Position numbers and translations under genes: made by a program. A model generated the notes under the pieces. That model saw only the letters and a program-made list of their open reading frames with translations, did not search any database and was not told the DNA's origin. 8,170 nucleotides of DNA from Planctomycetaceae bacterium UBA6163 (GTDB lineage Bacteria; Planctomycetota; Planctomycetia; Pirellulales; Pirellulaceae). How positions within the stretch are numbered: the first letter of the stretch is position 1; every line of letters starts with the position of its first letter. The DNA is taken from assembly GCA_002428205.1 (NCBI GenBank), contig DIUH01000356.1:1-8170 (forward strand). Direction: 5' to 3'. This document shows positions 6,311 to 8,170 of this stretch, piece by piece.

Positions 6311-6733
6311 TCACTCAGTTTCATTGACAGACAGTTGATCCACCACACGAGTGACGCCCAGAGTGTCGCCTGCCAAGCGAACCGCTTTTTGTTTTGATGC
6401 AGAACTGCGCACTTGACCCTTTAATGTCACAACGCCAGCATCGGTTGCATCGACATCGATCGTTGACGTGGCAATTTCCTTATCCCATCGCAGGCGGCTG
6501 TAAACTCGACCTTCAACGCCCAGGCGATCGACCGTCTGCTTTAGTGTTTTCCAGCCTTCTTGGACCTCACCCTGCAATCGGTCCAGTCCCCGATCGATGC
6601 TCTGTCCGATCCGCTGGCCGATACCGTCCTGTGCGACCAGCGGTGGCGTCGCTGTCCCACGGAACAGAAACGCCAACAACACGAGTGTTGTGATCATCGT
6701 GGCAATTTTGAACTTTTGTGGATAACGATTCAT
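6311..6733 (-). CDS. exported single-BON-domain protein
   Basis: A 140-residue protein with a signal peptide: basic MNRYPQKFK, a hydrophobic run about 11-24 and likely cleavage at VAQ-D near residue 35. Residues 36-71 are helical and amphipathic (GIGQRIGQSIDRGLDRLQ). A single BON domain occupies about 72-137, with the typical VVTLKGQVRS strand-turn and a GVTRVVDQLSV end. BON domains bind membranes or other envelope components and occur in OsmY-type periplasmic proteins, which usually carry two copies; here there is one. The ATG at 6733 has a GGGG about 9 nt upstream as its only ribosome-site candidate. It is first in an operon: its TGA (6311-6313) lies 14 nt from the ATG of the CAP gene. The role is probably envelope stress or integrity, but that is inference. 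Confidence 0.88.
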   Translation of the reverse strand: MNRYPQKFKIATMITTLVLLAFLFRGTATPPLVAQDGIGQRIGQSIDRGLDRLQGEVQEGWKTLKQTVDRLGVEGRVYSRLRWDKEIATSTIDVDATDAGVVTLKGQVRSSASKQKAVRLAGDTLGVTRVVDQLSVNETE

Positions 6734-6742
6734 CAGAAGGCC

Positions 6743-6756
6743 CCAGTGGTTCGTGC
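6743..6756 (-). repeat. 14-bp motif copy 2, upstream of BON gene
   Basis: CCAGTGGTTCGTGC matches 13 of 14 bases of the word at 4233-4246. On the coding strand it ends 9 nt before the BON start codon. See copy 1 for the comparison; function is unknown. Confidence 0.4.
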
Positions 6757-6803
6757 AACGGTTTGGCCGCGACGTTATTCGGCCACGACCCCGGTTTGGT
6801 ATT

Positions 6804-6828
6804 GAATCCGCCTTTCAACAGCGGATTC
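6804..6828. repeat. perfect 8-bp hairpin GAATCCGC-N9-GCGGATTC
   Basis: Perfect 8-bp arms enclose the 9-nt loop CTTTCAACA, about 70 bp upstream of the BON start. No T-run follows on either strand, so it is not a classical intrinsic terminator. If the BON transcript begins further upstream it would be a leader hairpin; otherwise it could be an operator or a scattered palindromic repeat. Confidence 0.55.
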
Positions 6829-6840
6829 CAAAGGCAGGGA

Positions 6841-7182
6841 ATGCAGCAAACCGGACGCCAAAACAACCAGGTCAATAACATTATTGCCGTTGCTTCCCCC
6901 TGCATGGGGATGGTCGGTGCAGTGGTCTCAGCGTGTTGCAGAGTACATGGCGGAGAAGTCGGTATCGCTTTCAAATCGGAAGCGATTCCGGGTATCCAGT
7001 GGTTGCTGGGCGACGCGGTTGGTGGGGAGAATGCAAAGCGCCTAGGTCGATGGCCGGAAGCGAACCACCTGACCATTGTGAAATGGGGAATCCGATTGGG
7101 GGGCAGAGTGAAGTCGCATCGACGACGGATTTTCGCTCGATCGATTTCGGCCGGAGTGACGCTTTTGTTTATCGTCGGATGA
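6841..7182 (+). CDS. doubtful hypothetical protein
   Basis: A 113-residue plus-strand ORF from ATG 6841, which has AAAGG six nt upstream. In this frame first codon positions are G-rich (about 38 percent by hand count) and third positions are moderately GC-rich, as in real genes here. I recognise no domain; there is a short hydrophobic stretch (IIAVASPCMGMVGAVV) and a basic C-terminal part. A longer version from GTG 6718 would overlap the BON gene start in antisense. The 3' end overlaps the end of the convergent 92-residue gene by 14 bp. It could equally be chance; the frame fills the whole spacer, which is the main reason for listing it. Confidence 0.25.
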   Translation: MQQTGRQNNQVNNIIAVASPCMGMVGAVVSACCRVHGGEVGIAFKSEAIPGIQWLLGDAVGGENAKRLGRWPEANHLTIVKWGIRLGGRVKSHRRRIFARSISAGVTLLFIVG

Positions 7183-7447
7183 TAACGCGGCCGGGCAGCG
7201 CAACCGTTTCAGCCAAGGTAGGCAGTGGTGTGCCACGGTAGTGCATCCGTCGGACCGTGTTGCCGTAGAAGTGCAGCGGACGATAAGGTCGTTGCTCGAT
7301 CGGTGTAGCACGAATCAGTTCGCGTTCTTGGCCCGTTGCAATGACGTTGGGCGACCATCCTGGTTGTGTGGCGGTCGATTCGTTAGCGGTGAAAATGGTG
7401 GCCAGGACCAACAGCGGCATGCCAAGCGAAGCAAAAAATCGATTCAT
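7169..7447 (-). CDS. small exported protein of unknown function
   Basis: A 92-residue protein. Residues 1-26 form a signal peptide (MNRFFASLGMPLLVLATIF, likely cleavage after STA). The mature part of about 66 residues is rich in Arg, Pro and Tyr, with the stretch YRPLHFYGNTVRRMHYRG at about 55-72 and PLPT following. I have the impression that this RPLHFYGN-type motif recurs in short secreted proteins of Rhodopirellula-like planctomycetes, but this is memory and was not searched. There is no cysteine, no known domain and no catalytic signature; a structural or envelope-binding role is possible. The ATG at 7447 lacks a clear Shine-Dalgarno. A promoter candidate lies at 7493-7519. It stands alone, not in an operon. 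Confidence 0.75.
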   Translation of the reverse strand: MNRFFASLGMPLLVLATIFTANESTATQPGWSPNVIATGQERELIRATPIEQRPYRPLHFYGNTVRRMHYRGTPLPTLAETVALPGRVIIRR

Positions 7448-7492
7448 GATGGTTGTGTGGATTTCCGTAAGTGAAGGTGAATCTTGTCGAAA

Positions 7493-7519
7493 AGTATCTC
7501 ACAATTCCTGGCCGGTCAA
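7493..7519 (-). promoter_or_regulatory. candidate sigma70-type promoter for the 92-residue gene
   Basis: On the minus strand, TTGACC (7519-7514) matches five of six -35 bases. GATACT (7498-7493) matches four of six -10 bases and is preceded by TG as in extended -10 promoters. The spacer is 15 nt, slightly short. Transcription would begin near 7486, giving a leader of about 40 nt. Confidence 0.35.
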
Positions 7520-7524
7520 ACCGG
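7512..7524. repeat. dyad CCGGT-CAA-ACCGG over the -35 box
   Basis: A perfect 5-bp dyad with a 3-nt centre overlaps the TTGACC -35 candidate. If the promoter is real, this is where a repressor would sit. Short palindromes of this size also arise by chance. Confidence 0.35.
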
Positions 7525-7617
7525 TAGGTTGGGGTAAATGGACCACAAAGTGAAAACTGAGCCCCCTTGTTTGGGCCGTGGGCAGCAGTTTGTCGACGGC
7601 CGTCGCGTTAAATCGCC

Positions 7618-7651
7618 GGAACTGCGGTGTCAGCTAAACCGCACCGGTTCC
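7618..7651. repeat. bulged hairpin, 11 paired bases
   Basis: GGAACTGCGGT (7618-7628) pairs with ACCGCA (7638-7643) and GTTCC (7647-7651), leaving a 9-nt loop and a 3-nt CCG bulge. It ends 4 nt before an in-frame ATG at 7656 and 91 nt before the ATG at 7743. No T-tract follows on either strand. It may be a 5'-leader structure of the plus-strand gene, but that requires a promoter upstream that I cannot identify. Confidence 0.5.
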
Positions 7652-7742
7652 CTCGATGGTGACATCCGTCGGTAGAAGTTCGGGCGAGGGGTGGATAAAC
7701 TGCTCTAGCAATTCGTCCATCCGTCACGGCCCAGAAACGACA

Positions 7743-8170
7743 ATGCAAGACTCGCCCCCCGAGGACCGACCGACACCAGCATCGCCAAAAGATCCCGGTG
7801 CAAGCCGTCAAAGGCGGCCTGTAAAATCCAAGACGGTCGGCGGTGTCGCGTTGGCAATCTTGGTTGCCACTTATGCAATTGCTCAGCCCGTTTTGAACGA
7901 GCGGTTCGGATGGCAATTGCCGGGCGTTCAGCAATTTGCGCAGAACGACGGTCCGGCGGCCATTGAAAAGAGACCGGAAAAGCAGGAGATCGTTTCTGCT
8001 GAAGACTCGCTGGCGTCAGCTGAAAAGCGATCGACGCAGGATGTATCAGACTCAAAGCCCGGTTCCGGCCCGTTGGCGAATGTTCGACCAAGGGCGTCGT
8101 CCCAACCGCAGCAACCACCTCCAGCCGCCTCGATTGCCGAAGACGCTTTGCTTTACGGCATCTTGGCTGA
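7743..8170 (+). CDS. N-terminal part of membrane-anchored protein, cut by window end
   Basis: The frame stays open to the last base, giving 142 complete residues. A polar, proline-rich start (MQDSPPEDRPTPASP) and a basic stretch (SRQRRPVKSK) precede one hydrophobic segment at about 31-51 (TVGGVALAILVATYAIAQPVL). A long acidic, Ser/Pro/Gln-rich, probably disordered linker follows (about 68-130, including QPQQPPPAAS). At the edge AEDALLYGILA begins what looks like a folded domain. The layout suggests a single-pass inner-membrane protein with an external domain. An in-frame ATG at 7656, after a TAA at 7635, would add 29 residues of less typical composition; neither start has a good ribosome site. 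The final motif faintly recalls planctomycete proteins that continue into a small conserved domain, but I cannot name it. Confidence 0.7.
   Translation, partial: MQDSPPEDRPTPASPKDPGASRQRRPVKSKTVGGVALAILVATYAIAQPVLNERFGWQLPGVQQFAQNDGPAAIEKRPEKQEIVSAEDSLASAEKRSTQDVSDSKPGSGPLANVRPRASSQPQQPPPAASIAEDALLYGILA

Larger units (their letters stand above)
6734..7168. other. intergenic region, hairpin and one doubtful ORF
   Basis: This 435-bp stretch lies between the BON gene start and the end of the 92-residue minus-strand gene. It must hold the promoter of the BON-CAP operon, though I see no clear -35/-10. It contains the second copy of the GCAYGAACCACTGG word (6743-6756), a hairpin (6804-6828) and a plus-strand ORF that may or may not be a gene (6841-7182). 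CGGTTTGG occurs twice, at 6759-6766 and 6792-6799, the first followed and the second preceded by similar GGCC-RCGAC sequence. Confidence 0.5.
7448..7742. other. divergent intergenic region
   Basis: This 295-bp spacer lies between the 92-residue gene (minus) and the membrane-anchored protein (plus). It holds a sigma70-like promoter for the minus gene, a CCGGT-CAA-ACCGG dyad over its -35, and a strong bulged hairpin at 7618-7651. I see no clear promoter for the plus-strand gene and no further gene. Confidence 0.55.

Noticed and set aside
6567..7076. 169-residue minus-strand ORF covering the spacer and the 5' part of the BON gene
   Set aside because: It overlaps the well-supported BON gene by 167 bp in another frame and lacks the G-rich first codon position; a shadow frame.
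7705..8118. 137-residue minus-strand ORF opposite the membrane-anchored protein
   Set aside because: Antisense to a frame with a clear membrane span and linker; no motif or ribosome site of its own.

Overview
The window looks like chromosomal DNA of a planctomycete of the Rhodopirellula type. This is an inference from moderate GC, many CGATCG-like words, sparse operons with long spacers, a giant CheB/CheR-type hybrid kinase, several small secreted proteins and a short exported protein with an RPLHFYGN-type motif. No rRNA, tRNA or taxonomic marker gene is present. I see no insertion sequence, CRISPR array, phage gene or tRNA, so this appears to be an ordinary but accessory-flavoured chromosomal stretch.

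Layout from left to right: (1) 77-4189, minus: one very large signalling protein that joins a CheB methylesterase, a CheR methyltransferase, a glutamate-rich heptad coiled coil, PAS domains, a histidine kinase and a receiver. (2) 4190-4616: a spacer of about 430 bp with several small palindromes and direct repeats, between divergent genes. (3) 4617-5501, plus: a LysR-family regulator closely resembling NhaR. (4) 5514-6733, minus: a two-gene operon, with the BON-domain protein first and the CAP/SCP-domain protein second, both with export signals. The operon converges on the regulator with only 12 bp between stop codons. (5) 6734-7168: a spacer with an 8-bp hairpin and one doubtful plus-strand ORF. 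(6) 7169-7447, minus: a 92-residue exported protein of unknown function with a plausible sigma70-type promoter. (7) 7743 to the window end, plus: the beginning of a membrane-anchored protein with a disordered linker, cut by the edge.

How the genes may work together: the kinase is a self-contained sensory device (sensor, methylation and demethylation enzymes, kinase, receiver). Its most striking property is that the coiled coil between the CheR and PAS parts carries repeated Glu-Glu-x-x-small-Ser/Thr motifs. These resemble chemoreceptor methylation sites, so the protein may adapt by methylating itself. The NhaR-like regulator has no antiporter gene beside it in this window. The BON-CAP pair is probably an envelope or periplasmic module. 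No direct functional link among these blocks is visible beyond position.
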